DNA of 7,932 nucleotides, from assembly GCA_018063485.1 (NCBI GenBank), contig JAGPBG010000087.1:1-7932 (forward strand). The letters are read 5' to 3'. The DNA comes from Cypionkella sp. Lineage in GTDB: Bacteria; Pseudomonadota; Alphaproteobacteria; Rhodobacterales; Rhodobacteraceae. The translations under genes were made by a program, and so were the position numbers. Under the pieces are notes generated by a model that saw nothing but the letters and a program-made list of their open reading frames with translations, searched no databases and was not told the DNA's origin. Positions 1-6,842 of this stretch are shown here, piece by piece. How positions within the stretch are numbered: the stretch's first letter is position 1; every line of letters begins with the position of its first letter.

Positions 1-149
1 ACCTTAGGGCGCTCGGCAAAGAGCTTGTGTGACACGTAGGCCATTTTGGAAACATCAACATCAGATTTAGAATTGTGAAAAAAGTAAGTGACCTTGAATT
101 TATCATAGACCCATCTGGGCCATGCTTGATCAATTTCGAATATCTTCAT
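1..149 (-). CDS. Partial unrecognised protein at left edge (N-terminal part only)
   Basis: A minus-strand frame is open from an ATG at 149 to the window edge. It gives 49 residues beginning MKIFEIDQAW and including PRWVYDKFKV and KMAYVSHKLF. The open frame continues upstream to another ATG at 299 and finally to a stop near 380, so the start is uncertain. I prefer 149 because a weak GGGA lies about 8 bases before it, while nothing resembling a Shine-Dalgarno precedes 299. The stretch is AT-rich: 34 of the 100 bases at 61-160 are G or C, unlike the GC-rich genes that follow, which could mean acquired DNA. I do not recognise the family. The frame could also be a chance open frame in non-coding DNA. 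The rest of 1-372 holds only the hairpin at 344-364. Confidence 0.3.
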   Translation of the reverse strand, partial: MKIFEIDQAWPRWVYDKFKVTYFFHNSKSDVDVSKMAYVSHKLFAERPK

Positions 150-343
150 CAAGTAAATCCCATTGCAAGCCTGAGTACGACTGATAAGCACTTGGGGCGT
201 AGACAACCCGCCATTTATGGCCGTTCCAAAAAACCCTCGCCCTTGGAACGTGCGTAAAGACCCTTCAATACCGCTGCCAGAAACCCTGTTCAAAACCATA
301 GGGATTGTCGAACGTTTTTGCCGAAGTGGAAACCTTTCAGGCA

Positions 344-364
344 GGCGGGTCTTGACGACCCGCC
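344..364 (-). terminator. GC-rich hairpin after the RidA gene, likely terminator
   Basis: A perfect 8-base inverted repeat, GGCGGGTC and GACCCGCC, with a 5-base loop begins 9 bases beyond the stop codon of the minus-strand RidA gene. Position and stability fit a transcription terminator. No clear T run follows on either strand, so it is not a canonical intrinsic terminator, and it could equally be an RNA-stabilising 3' hairpin. Confidence 0.55.
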
Positions 365-372
365 CTATCCGA

Positions 373-723
373 TCACTTCAACGCAGCGGTCACGATCACC
401 TCAACCTTATACTCCGGCGTTGCCAGTTTAGCCTCGCCCGTCGCGCGGGCGGGGGTGTGGCCTGCGGGAACCCAGGCGTCCCAGACCTTGTTCATCTCGG
501 CAAAGCCCGCCATATCGGCCAGCCAGATTTGCGCCGACAGGATGCGGGTTTTGTCGGTGCCAGCGGCGGCCAGGATGCGGTCCACTTCTGCAAGGCAGGT
601 TTTGGTTTGCGCCTCAACCGATTCGCCGGGGGTGCCGACCTGGCCCGCCAGCCAGACGATGCCGTTGTAGCAAACCGCTTCGGACATGCGGGCACCGGTG
701 CCGATACGTTTGATCTCGCTCAT
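373..723 (-). CDS. RidA family protein, YoaB-like (YjgF/YER057c/UK114)
   Basis: This 116-residue protein has the size of the small trimeric RidA family, some members of which hydrolyse reactive enamine/imine intermediates released by PLP enzymes such as threonine dehydratase. The C-terminal part reads like E. coli YoaB: MNKVWDAWVPAGHTPAR, then a segment ending YKVEVIVTAAL. R93 and E108 sit where the family carries its substrate-binding arginine and nearby glutamate. The ATG at 723 is chosen because AAGGA stands 6 bases before it; an upstream TTG at 738 has no such support. There is no signal peptide, so it should be cytoplasmic. It lies 163 bases downstream of the M20 peptidase on the same strand, so co-transcription is possible but not shown. 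The family is secure. The actual substrate is unknown, since many non-RidA subfamilies lack the classical deaminase activity. Confidence 0.92.
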   Translation of the reverse strand: MSEIKRIGTGARMSEAVCYNGIVWLAGQVGTPGESVEAQTKTCLAEVDRILAAAGTDKTRILSAQIWLADMAGFAEMNKVWDAWVPAGHTPARATGEAKLATPEYKVEVIVTAALK

Positions 724-886
724 GGAATATCCTTTCAAATGTGACGCCCCTTGCTAATGCATGAGAGCGGGAAGGAAAAGCATGAGCTGTCCTTGATGGC
801 CACAAGGCGCGGGTTTATTCGGCTTGCGGGCCCCCTCACATCGCCCCGCGACACGCAAACACGGCCATAGGGTCTGGCAATATTGT

Positions 887-2257
887 TCACACCAGCCTTG
901 CAAGGAGGCGGGCCCAGGATCTGATGCCTTTGTGATAACACTCCAGATCATATTTCTCATTCGGGCTGTGGATCTGATCATCGTCGCGCCCGAACCCCAA
1001 AAGAATCGCATCCATACCAAGATAGGTCTTGAAATAGCCGGCAATCGGGATCGAGCCACCACATCCGACATAGGCCGCTGCCTTGCCCCATTCCTCGCTC
1101 AGAGCCGCGCGCGCGGCTTCAAACGCCGGGTGATCAATCTGCATGACCCCCGCCGGGCTGTTGCCGTGGCCCTTCCATTCGACACTGCAATCGGCGGGCA
1201 ATTGCGCCTGAACCCAATTGCGGAAATGATCGCGGATCGCAAATGGGTCTTGGTCCCCCACCAGCCGGAACGACACTTTGGCATGAGCTTTGGCGGGCAG
1301 AACAGTTTTGAACCCGTCGCCGGTATAGCCGCCCCAGATACCGTTGATTTCCGCGGTGGGGCGCGACCAGATCATTTCCAACGGGGTGCGGTCTTGTTCA
1401 CCCGCCGGCACCGAAAGCCCGACATCGCCCAGGAACTTGGCGTGATCAAAAGCCAGATTTTGCCATTGCTGCCGGATTGCATCGGGCAATTCGGTGACGC
1501 CATCGTAAAAGCCCGGCACCGTTACGCGACCCTGATCGTCATGCAGATTTGCCAGGATGCGCGACAGTATCCGCAAAGGGTTTTGCGCCAAACCGCCGAA
1601 CATGCCCGAATGCAGATCCTTGTTGGCCGCGTGGATCGTCAACTCCTCACCCAACAATCCGCGCAGCATGGTTACAATTGCGGGTGCAGTGTCCTGAAAC
1701 AGCCCGGTGTCACAGATCAGCGCCACATCGGCGCTCAACTCATCGGCATTTTCCTGCATGAACGGGATCAAGGACGGCGAGCCGGACTCCTCTTCGCCTT
1801 CCAGAAAAATCGTAAGCCTTCCCGGCAGGGTGCCATGCACGGCTTTCCAGGCGCGGCAGGCCTCAAGGAAGGTCATCAACTGGCCCTTGTCGTCACTCGA
1901 TCCACGGCCACGGATCACCTTGCCCTTGGCGGTATCTTGAACTTGCGGATCGAACGGATCGTGGTCCCACAGGGCCAGGGGATCAACCGGTTGCACATCG
2001 TAATGCCCGTAAAACAGCAGATGCGCCTTGCCCTCGCCGCCATGGGCCACCACCATCGGATGCCCCGGTGTCGGCCAGCTTGAGGCATCGAATCCAAGGC
2101 TTTTCAAATCCCCGACCAACCAATCCGCCGCCTTTGCGCAATCGTTTTTATAGGCCGGATCGGTCGAGATCGACGGGATTCGCAGCAGTTCCATCAGCCT
2201 CTCAAGCGATTGCGGCAGGTTTTCATCAATTTTGGCAAGGACAGCATCAAGGCTCAT
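887..2257 (-). CDS. M20 family metallopeptidase (dipeptidase, carnosinase-like)
   Basis: This 456-residue cytoplasmic protein has all the expected M20 di-zinc residues: H85 and D87 in GHYDVQP, bridging D122 in GRGSSDDKG, catalytic E156 and ligand E157 in EGEEESGS, D183 in ICDTG, and ligand H430 in QIHSPNE. H216 in DLHSGMFGG, in the lid/dimerisation domain, matches the family's substrate-contacting histidine. Length and motif wording fit the dipeptidase branch (PepV/CNDP-like) better than ArgE, DapE or carboxypeptidase G2. It probably hydrolyses dipeptides or similar short peptides; the specificity is inferred. The frame is open for another 59 codons upstream, but the ATG at 2257 is preferred: GGAG lies 6 bases before it and the family's typical N-terminus follows. 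The extension is not protein-like and would run into the opposite gene at 2365. RidA lies downstream on the same strand. Confidence 0.93.
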   Translation of the reverse strand: MSLDAVLAKIDENLPQSLERLMELLRIPSISTDPAYKNDCAKAADWLVGDLKSLGFDASSWPTPGHPMVVAHGGEGKAHLLFYGHYDVQPVDPLALWDHDPFDPQVQDTAKGKVIRGRGSSDDKGQLMTFLEACRAWKAVHGTLPGRLTIFLEGEEESGSPSLIPFMQENADELSADVALICDTGLFQDTAPAIVTMLRGLLGEELTIHAANKDLHSGMFGGLAQNPLRILSRILANLHDDQGRVTVPGFYDGVTELPDAIRQQWQNLAFDHAKFLGDVGLSVPAGEQDRTPLEMIWSRPTAEINGIWGGYTGDGFKTVLPAKAHAKVSFRLVGDQDPFAIRDHFRNWVQAQLPADCSVEWKGHGNSPAGVMQIDHPAFEAARAALSEEWGKAAAYVGCGGSIPIAGYFKTYLGMDAILLGFGRDDDQIHSPNEKYDLECYHKGIRSWARLLARLV

Positions 2258-2286
2258 GGCACACTCCAATGTAATCGGCAGCTCAG

Positions 2287-2314
2287 AGCCTACCATCCAG
2301 ACAGGGACTGTCCA
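2287..2314 (-). promoter_or_regulatory. Possible promoter of the M20 peptidase gene
   Basis: On the minus strand, TGGACA (2309-2314, 5 of 6 to the sigma-70 -35 consensus) and TAGGCT (2287-2292, 3 of 6 to the -10) are separated by 16 bases, about 30 bases before the peptidase start. The -10 is poor, so this is a weak prediction. Confidence 0.28.
2300..2312. repeat. Small inverted repeat in the divergent M20/exported-protein intergenic region
   Basis: GACAG, GGA, CTGTC forms a perfect 5-base inverted repeat. It overlaps the candidate -35 of the peptidase promoter and lies about 50 bases before the divergent gene at 2365. It could be an operator half-site pair, but short repeats like this arise easily by chance. 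Confidence 0.3.
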
Positions 2315-2364
2315 GCGGGTTCCGGCTCGGCTAAAAGGGGGGCCAAATATGAAACGAGGCTCCG

Positions 2365-2940
2365 ATGTCAAAAACCCTTGCCATATCAATGGGACTCGCC
2401 GCACTGATGGCGACAGCTGTTTATGCTGATCCAATTTCAGGCAAAGATGCCAGGAAAGCGTTGTTCGCTTCGCAGAAGGCCGAGGTGGAAATCCTGAAAT
2501 CGGCGGGCATCAGCAAGAGCGATGCCAAAGCCCTGCAAATGGTCGGGATCAGTCAGCCCTATTTCGGCGCAATTGCAATTTCCCCCGATGAGGGGCTGAT
2601 GTCGGAAGCTACGGTTGCCGCTGCCAATTACCACGATACCGATGCAGCCTCTGCTGCGGCGCTGACGGAATGCAATGAAAAGAAAAAGGGCAAAGCCGAT
2701 TGCGTCGTGGCGGCGTTGATCCGGCCAAAAGGGTGGAAGGACAAGGGTTTTCAGTTGTCATCGGATGCCACCGAGGGTTTCAAGACGGGCTATGATGCAA
2801 AAGCGGGTGCCTTGGCGATTTCAAGATCAACCGGCGGCTGGGGGCTTGGGGAAGGTGCTGGCGCAACGGATGATGCCATTGCCGCCTGTCTGATCAAGGC
2901 GCCAAAGGCCAAGGATTGCGTCGTGGCAATTGTCAACTAA
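2365..2940 (+). CDS. Exported hypothetical protein with a duplicated two-cysteine unit (DUF4189-like)
   Basis: This 191-residue protein begins with a signal peptide: K3, a hydrophobic stretch at about 4-18, and a likely cleavage site after VYA at residue 21, so it should be periplasmic or secreted. The mature part contains two related units. Each has a G-A-(I/L)-A-I-S strand (68-73 and 148-153) followed by a cysteine pair nine residues apart and DCVVA (C103/C113 and C175/C185). Both cysteines are offset by exactly 72 residues between units, which points to an internal duplication and probably two disulfides. The pattern resembles DUF4189-type secreted domains. The function is unknown. I recall homologues before hemA in Rhodobacteraceae being labelled '5-aminolevulic acid synthase', which this sequence does not support: there is no PLP fold or active-site lysine motif. 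The ATG at 2365 has GAGG 5 bases before it. An out-of-frame ATG at 2349 opens only 26 codons. Confidence 0.85.
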   Translation: MSKTLAISMGLAALMATAVYADPISGKDARKALFASQKAEVEILKSAGISKSDAKALQMVGISQPYFGAIAISPDEGLMSEATVAAANYHDTDAASAAALTECNEKKKGKADCVVAALIRPKGWKDKGFQLSSDATEGFKTGYDAKAGALAISRSTGGWGLGEGAGATDDAIAACLIKAPKAKDCVVAIVN

Positions 2941-3002
2941 GCCAGACAACGGCGGCAGACCACAAAGGGGTGGCAATTTGCCCGATTGGGTTTATCGCTG
3001 TT

Positions 3003-3016
3003 TTGGCGCAAATCAA
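3003..3016. promoter_or_regulatory. Candidate FNR/FnrL box upstream of hemA
   Basis: TTGGC-GCAA-ATCAA matches the FNR/CRP-family consensus TTGAT-N4-ATCAA with a perfect right half and a left half at 3 of 5. It is centred about 60 bases before the hemA ATG. hemA of Rhodobacter sphaeroides is known to be controlled by FnrL, so oxygen-responsive control here is plausible. I could not place convincing -35/-10 elements, so whether it activates or represses cannot be told. Confidence 0.5.
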
Positions 3017-3031
3017 TGCCAAGCGAGAAAT

Positions 3032-3045
3032 ACAGCTTTGGCTGT
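3032..3045 (+). other. Short hairpin in the hemA upstream region
   Basis: ACAGC, TTTG, GCTGT forms a perfect 5-base stem with a four-base loop, 24 bases before the hemA ATG and 16 bases after the FNR-like box. It is either a small leader hairpin or a protein-binding inverted repeat. A chance origin is quite possible. Confidence 0.3.
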
Positions 3046-3069
3046 TCCCGCGCTGGACAGGAGTTTTCG

Positions 3070-4293
3070 ATGAATTACGACACCGCCCTTGATGGTGCCC
3101 TTTCGCGCCTACATGACGAAGGCCGCTATCGCACATTCATTGACATCGAACGCCGCAAAGGCGCCTATCCGCTGGCAATCTGGCGCAAGCCCGATGGGAC
3201 CGAGGCGGAAATCACCGTCTGGTGCGGTAACGATTATCTCGGGATGGGCCAGCATCCCGAAGTTCTGCGCGCCATGCACGAGGCGCTTGAAGCCACCGGT
3301 GCGGGGTCGGGGGGCACCCGCAACATTTCCGGCACCACGATCTATCACAAGCGGTTGGAGGCCGAACTCGCCGATCTGCATGGCAAGGAGGCGGCGCTGG
3401 TGTTCACCTCGGCCTATATCGCCAACGACGCAACGCTTTCCACCCTGCCGCGGCTTTTCCCCGGTCTGATCATCTATTCAGATGCCCTTAACCACGCCTC
3501 GATGATCGAAGGCGTGCGCCGCAACGGTGGGGCCAAACGCGTTTTCCGTCACAATGATATGGCCCATCTGCGCGAGCTTCTGGCCGCGGATGATCCGCAA
3601 GCGCCCAAACTGATCGCCTTCGAATCGATCTATTCGATGGATGGCGACGTGGGGCCGATCAAGGCCATCTGCGATCTGGCGGATGAGTTCAACGCGCTTA
3701 CCTATATTGATGAGGTCCACGCCGTTGGCATGTATGGCCCGCGAGGGGCAGGGGTGGCCGAACGCGAGGGTTTGATGGGCCGGATCGACATCATCAATGG
3801 CACGCTGGCCAAGGCTTACGGCGTGTTCGGCGGCTATATTGCTGCAACTGCGAAGATGGTCGATGCGGTGCGCTCCTATGCCCCCGGCTTCATCTTTACC
3901 ACCTCTTTGCCGCCGGTTGTGGCCGCTGGTGCAGCGGCTTCGGTGCGTATCCTGAAAACCGCGCAGCACCTGCGCGATGCCCAGCAGACCAATGCCCGGA
4001 TCCTCAAGATGCGGCTCAAGGCGCTTGGGCTGCCGATCATCGACCATGGCACACATATTGTGCCCGTGCATGTCGGTGACCCTATTCATTGCAAGAACCT
4101 GTCTGATCTGCTGCTGTCAGATTTCGGGATCTATGTGCAACCCATCAACTTTCCAACCGTGCCACGCGGGACGGAAAGGCTGCGGTTTACCCCCTCGCCG
4201 GTGCATGATTCGCAACAGATTGACAAACTTGTGATGGCCATGGACCAACTCTGGCAGCACTGTGCGCTGAATCGTGCCGAAATCAGCGCATGA
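3070..4293 (+). CDS. hemA: 5-aminolevulinate synthase
   Basis: This enzyme condenses glycine and succinyl-CoA to 5-aminolevulinate with pyridoxal phosphate, the first step of tetrapyrrole synthesis by the C4 (Shemin) pathway. The 407-residue length equals that of Rhodobacter sphaeroides HemA, and the sequence is collinear with it as I recall it: [14 protein letters not shown] at the N-terminus, [14 protein letters not shown], and a C-terminus ending [11 protein letters not shown]248 in TLAKAYG is the PLP-binding lysine; D214 and H217 in YIDEVHAVG and H142 in LNHASMIEG contact the cofactor. The C-terminal [12 protein letters not shown] region holds the conserved arginines. The ATG at 3070 is chosen because AGGAG precedes it by 6-7 bases. 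The frame is open back to 2986, but that extension has no family resemblance. An FNR-like box lies upstream. No heme-regulatory Cys-Pro motif is present. Confidence 0.98.
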   Translation: MNYDTALDGALSRLHDEGRYRTFIDIERRKGAYPLAIWRKPDGTEAEITVWCGNDYLGMGQHPEVLRAMHEALEATGAGSGGTRNISGTTIYHKRLEAELADLHGKEAALVFTSAYIANDATLSTLPRLFPGLIIYSDALNHASMIEGVRRNGGAKRVFRHNDMAHLRELLAADDPQAPKLIAFESIYSMDGDVGPIKAICDLADEFNALTYIDEVHAVGMYGPRGAGVAEREGLMGRIDIINGTLAKAYGVFGGYIAATAKMVDAVRSYAPGFIFTTSLPPVVAAGAAASVRILKTAQHLRDAQQTNARILKMRLKALGLPIIDHGTHIVPVHVGDPIHCKNLSDLLLSDFGIYVQPINFPTVPRGTERLRFTPSPVHDSQQIDKLVMAMDQLWQHCALNRAEISA

Positions 4294-4299
4294 CCTTTG

Positions 4300-4315
4300 T
4301 TCTGCACATGCAGAA
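4300..4315. repeat. 16-base perfect palindrome between hemA and rodZ
   Basis: TTCTGCA-CA-TGCAGAA starts 7 bases after the hemA stop codon. As RNA it could form a 6-base stem with a four-base loop, but no T run follows, so it is a poor intrinsic terminator. As DNA it has the look of a dimeric regulator's operator. It does not fit the alphaproteobacterial LexA box (GTTC-N7-GTTC) or the FNR box. Confidence 0.5.
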
Positions 4316-4408
4316 TCGCTTGTCCTGTGCTAGGAAATCCACAATACGAGAAAAAGGGTCCGTGTAGACGCGACTCAAGACTGATGGGGCGGGAATGGGA
4401 CTCAAGGC

Positions 4409-5626
4409 ATGATCGGGCGGAGGCTGAAAACTCCCGCGCAAGAGGTCGATAAACCTAAGGGTTTTGACGATTTCGAGTTGCGTCTGGGCGACCTCATGCG
4501 TGGGGAACGTGCCACATTGGGCAAGTCGCTGCTTGATGTGCAGCGCGAACTCAAACTCAAAGCCACCTATATCGCTGCAATCGAAAATGCGGATGTGTCG
4601 GCTTTTGAAACGCCAGGTTTCATTGCGGGTTACATCCGGTCCTATGCCCGCTATCTGGGGATGGACCCGGATTGGGCCTTTGCAAAATTCTGTCGCGAAT
4701 CCGGTTTTGCCGTAGCACATGGCATGTCGGCAGCCGCCTCCTCGGCTTCGGTCACAGCGATGCGTGCGCGCCAGAATGGTGGCGAAAACCGCGATCCGAT
4801 TGGCAGCCCGAATATTTCCTTTGTGCCAAGTGGTCAAAGCCTGCTGTCGCGGGTCGAGCCGGGAGCGGTAGGGTCTTTGGCCGTTCTTGTCGCTTTGATC
4901 TGCGCACTTGGTTATGGCGGCTGGTCGGTTCTGCAAGAAGTGCAGCGTGTGCAACTGGCCCCGGTCGATCAGGCTCCGGCAGTGATTGCCGAGATTGATC
5001 CACTCGGTAATATTCAGGGGGCTGCACCATTGGTCCGTTCGGCACCCGACGCGGGCACCGATGTTCTGGCGGCAAATGGCACTCAAGCCGATCCGCTTGA
5101 CCGTCTGTATCAGCCTCAGGCACTCGAAGTTCCGGTGATGACCCCTCGCGATGGACCGATTGCCTCAATCAATCCACGCCAGAATGCGGACGGCTCCACC
5201 GAGCTTGCTGCTTTGGAAACCGCGCCCGCTCCAACTGATGGCGGTGAGGTCCAGTTGGTTGCCGAGGCAAAGCCGGGGGTTGAAATTCTGGCCGTGCGGC
5301 CTTCATGGGTGCGGGTCTCCGCAGCAGATGGCACAGTCTTGTTTGAAAAGATACTGAATGCCGGGGAACGCTATGCGGTTCCAGCGCTGAGTCAGGCTGC
5401 TCAATTGCGCTCGGGCAATTCCGGTTCGATCTATTTCGTGGTGAATGGCAAAACCTATGGCCCGGCTGCTCCGGGCGCACAGGTTGTCAAGAATGTTGCG
5501 CTCTCAGCCGAGGCCCTGCAAAGCAGTTACAAGGTTGCGGATCTGGTCGGAGACAATGATCTGGCGAAGTTCGTCAGTGTGGCGGATGCCTCGATGGCCG
5601 CTCCGGAGACTGTTCCGGGCCAATAG
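4409..5626 (+). CDS. rodZ: RodZ-type cytoskeletal/membrane protein (HTH_25, TM, DUF4115)
   Basis: This 405-residue protein has the RodZ layout. A cytoplasmic helix-turn-helix of the HTH_25 type spans about 25-95, with the diagnostic PGFIAGYIRSYARYLGMD at 69-86. A low-complexity linker follows, then one membrane span at about 153-176, a Pro/Ala-rich periplasmic linker, and a C-terminal DUF4115 beta domain at about 291-368 containing SWVRVSAADG and FVVNGKTYGPA. RodZ links MreB to the elongation machinery and helps set rod shape in E. coli. The gene lies 100 bases before ispG, as rodZ does in E. coli, which supports orthology. The ATG at 4409 is chosen by the family-typical N-terminus (MIGRR, then KPKGFDDFELRLGD); the Shine-Dalgarno is weak, with GGGA about 8 bases upstream. 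The periplasmic linker is long and looks disordered. A purely regulatory role cannot be excluded from sequence. Confidence 0.82.
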   Translation: MIGRRLKTPAQEVDKPKGFDDFELRLGDLMRGERATLGKSLLDVQRELKLKATYIAAIENADVSAFETPGFIAGYIRSYARYLGMDPDWAFAKFCRESGFAVAHGMSAAASSASVTAMRARQNGGENRDPIGSPNISFVPSGQSLLSRVEPGAVGSLAVLVALICALGYGGWSVLQEVQRVQLAPVDQAPAVIAEIDPLGNIQGAAPLVRSAPDAGTDVLAANGTQADPLDRLYQPQALEVPVMTPRDGPIASINPRQNADGSTELAALETAPAPTDGGEVQLVAEAKPGVEILAVRPSWVRVSAADGTVLFEKILNAGERYAVPALSQAAQLRSGNSGSIYFVVNGKTYGPAAPGAQVVKNVALSAEALQSSYKVADLVGDNDLAKFVSVADASMAAPETVPGQ

Positions 5627-5671
5627 CCGCCTGTCTTGCCTGCGACGGGGCGCATGACTTTGGCCGAATGG

Positions 5672-5699
5672 TTGCTCTGGGGTGTTGTTGTGCTATGAC
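5672..5699 (+). promoter_or_regulatory. Weak candidate promoter of ispG
   Basis: TTGCTC (5672-5677) and TATGAC (5694-5699, 4 of 6 to the -10 consensus) are 16 bases apart and end 27 bases before the ispG ATG. The -35 matches only 3 of 6 positions. ispG may instead be read through from rodZ. Confidence 0.25.
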
Positions 5700-5726
5700 T
5701 GCGGCCAACCAATTCAGAGAACTGCC

Positions 5727-6842
5727 ATGACTCATAATCCCATCCGACCCTGGCGCAACATCGAGCGCCGCGTCTCGCGTCAGATCAGTGTCGGCAAGGT
5801 GCTGGTCGGGGGTGATGCGCCGATTTCGGTGCAGACGATGACCAATACGCTGACCACCGATGTCGCGGCCACCATCGAGCAAATTCAACGCTGTGCTGCT
5901 GCCGGAGCCGATATTGTCCGCGTGTCAACCCCCGATGCTGAAAGCACGCGGGCTTTGCGGAAGATTGTGGCGGAAAGCCCGGTTCCCATCGTGGCTGACA
6001 TCCATTTCCATTACAAGCGCGCGATCGAGGCTGCCGAAGCCGGAGCTGCGTGTCTGCGTATCAACCCCGGCAATATCGGCAATGCCAAGCGCGTGCGCGA
6101 TGTGGTGCAGGCGGCCAAAGATCATGGCTGCTCAATCCGCATTGGCGTAAACGCAGGTTCGCTTGAGAAGCACCTGCTTGAAAAATATGGTGAACCCTGC
6201 CCGGATGCGATGGTGGAAAGCGGGATGGATCATATCCGCCTGCTGCTCGACAATGATTTTCACGAGTTCAAGATTTCGGTGAAGGCGTCGGATGTGTTCA
6301 TGTCCGCCGCTGCCTATCAACAATTGGCAAGTGTGACCGATGCCCCCATCCACCTTGGCATAACCGAGGCGGGTGGCCTGATGTCAGGCACCGTCAAATC
6401 CGCCATTGGTCTTGGCAATCTGCTGTGGTCGGGCATCGGCGATACCATCCGCGTTTCCCTATCCGCCGATCCGGTGGAAGAGGTGAAGGTCGGTTTTGAT
6501 ATCCTGAAATCGCTTGGCCTGCGTCATCGTGGCGTCACCATCATCTCATGCCCCTCTTGTGCACGACAGGGGTTTGACGTGATCAAGACCGTCTCGGCGC
6601 TGGAAGATCGCCTTGCCCATATCACCACCTCGATGAGCCTTTCGATCATCGGCTGTGTGGTCAACGGCCCCGGTGAAGCGTTGATGACTGATATCGGCTT
6701 TACCGGTGGTGGGGCGGGCAAGGGGATGGTCTACCTTGCAGGCAAGCAGGCCCACACCCTTGGCAACGAGGCGATGGTCGATCATATCGTTGATCTGGTC
6801 GAGAAAAAGGCGGCCGAAATCGAGGCCGCCCAACCCGAATGA
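5727..6842 (+). CDS. ispG: (E)-4-hydroxy-3-methylbut-2-enyl-diphosphate synthase (GcpE)
   Basis: This 371-residue enzyme matches bacterial IspG in length (372 in E. coli). It reductively opens 2-C-methyl-D-erythritol 2,4-cyclodiphosphate to HMBPP in the MEP isoprenoid pathway, using a [4Fe-4S] cluster and an electron donor such as flavodoxin or ferredoxin. The cluster ligands are visible: C275 and C278 in [12 protein letters not shown]310 in [10 protein letters not shown], and E317. The N-terminal TIM-barrel part shows [13 protein letters not shown], VADIHFHYK and RINPGNIG segments typical of the family. The ATG at 5727 is chosen because the family N-terminus ([12 protein letters not shown]) follows and AGAGA lies 6 bases before it; the frame is open 15 codons further to a GTG at 5682 without support. 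It follows rodZ on the same strand, and its stop codon abuts that of the convergent DsbA-like gene. Confidence 0.98.
   Translation: MTHNPIRPWRNIERRVSRQISVGKVLVGGDAPISVQTMTNTLTTDVAATIEQIQRCAAAGADIVRVSTPDAESTRALRKIVAESPVPIVADIHFHYKRAIEAAEAGAACLRINPGNIGNAKRVRDVVQAAKDHGCSIRIGVNAGSLEKHLLEKYGEPCPDAMVESGMDHIRLLLDNDFHEFKISVKASDVFMSAAAYQQLASVTDAPIHLGITEAGGLMSGTVKSAIGLGNLLWSGIGDTIRVSLSADPVEEVKVGFDILKSLGLRHRGVTIISCPSCARQGFDVIKTVSALEDRLAHITTSMSLSIIGCVVNGPGEALMTDIGFTGGGAGKGMVYLAGKQAHTLGNEAMVDHIVDLVEKKAAEIEAAQPE

Noticed and set aside
130..240. Possible IS5-family transposase remnant: a minus-strand frame reads NGHKWR, then APSAY
   Set aside because: The resemblance covers only about a dozen residues, a stop follows soon after, the expected downstream residues are missing in all frames, and no terminal inverted repeats or target duplications are seen.
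75..257. 60-residue plus-strand frame starting at a GTG in the AT-rich left edge
   Set aside because: There is no clear Shine-Dalgarno or recognisable motif, and it overlaps the longer minus-strand open frame; too weak to list.
217..744. 175-residue plus-strand open frame across the RidA gene
   Set aside because: It is the shadow of the RidA gene, which has family motifs and a good Shine-Dalgarno; the frame itself reads as low-information Gly/Arg-rich sequence.
791..807. CCTTG-N7-CAAGG hairpin between the peptidase and RidA genes as a terminator
   Set aside because: The stem is only 5 bases and no T run follows directly; it cannot be told from chance.
824..2083. 419-residue plus-strand open frame opposite the M20 peptidase
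   Set aside because: It lies antisense to a gene with every M20 catalytic residue intact, its protein has no recognisable motif, and long antisense frames are common in GC-rich codon-biased genes.
2972..2982. GGCAA-T-TTGCC palindrome after the exported-protein gene as its terminator
   Set aside because: The loop would be too small and no T run follows, so it is not a credible intrinsic terminator.
3478..4089. 203-residue minus-strand open frame inside hemA
   Set aside because: It is antisense to hemA, which is conserved along its whole length; no independent start signal or motif was seen.
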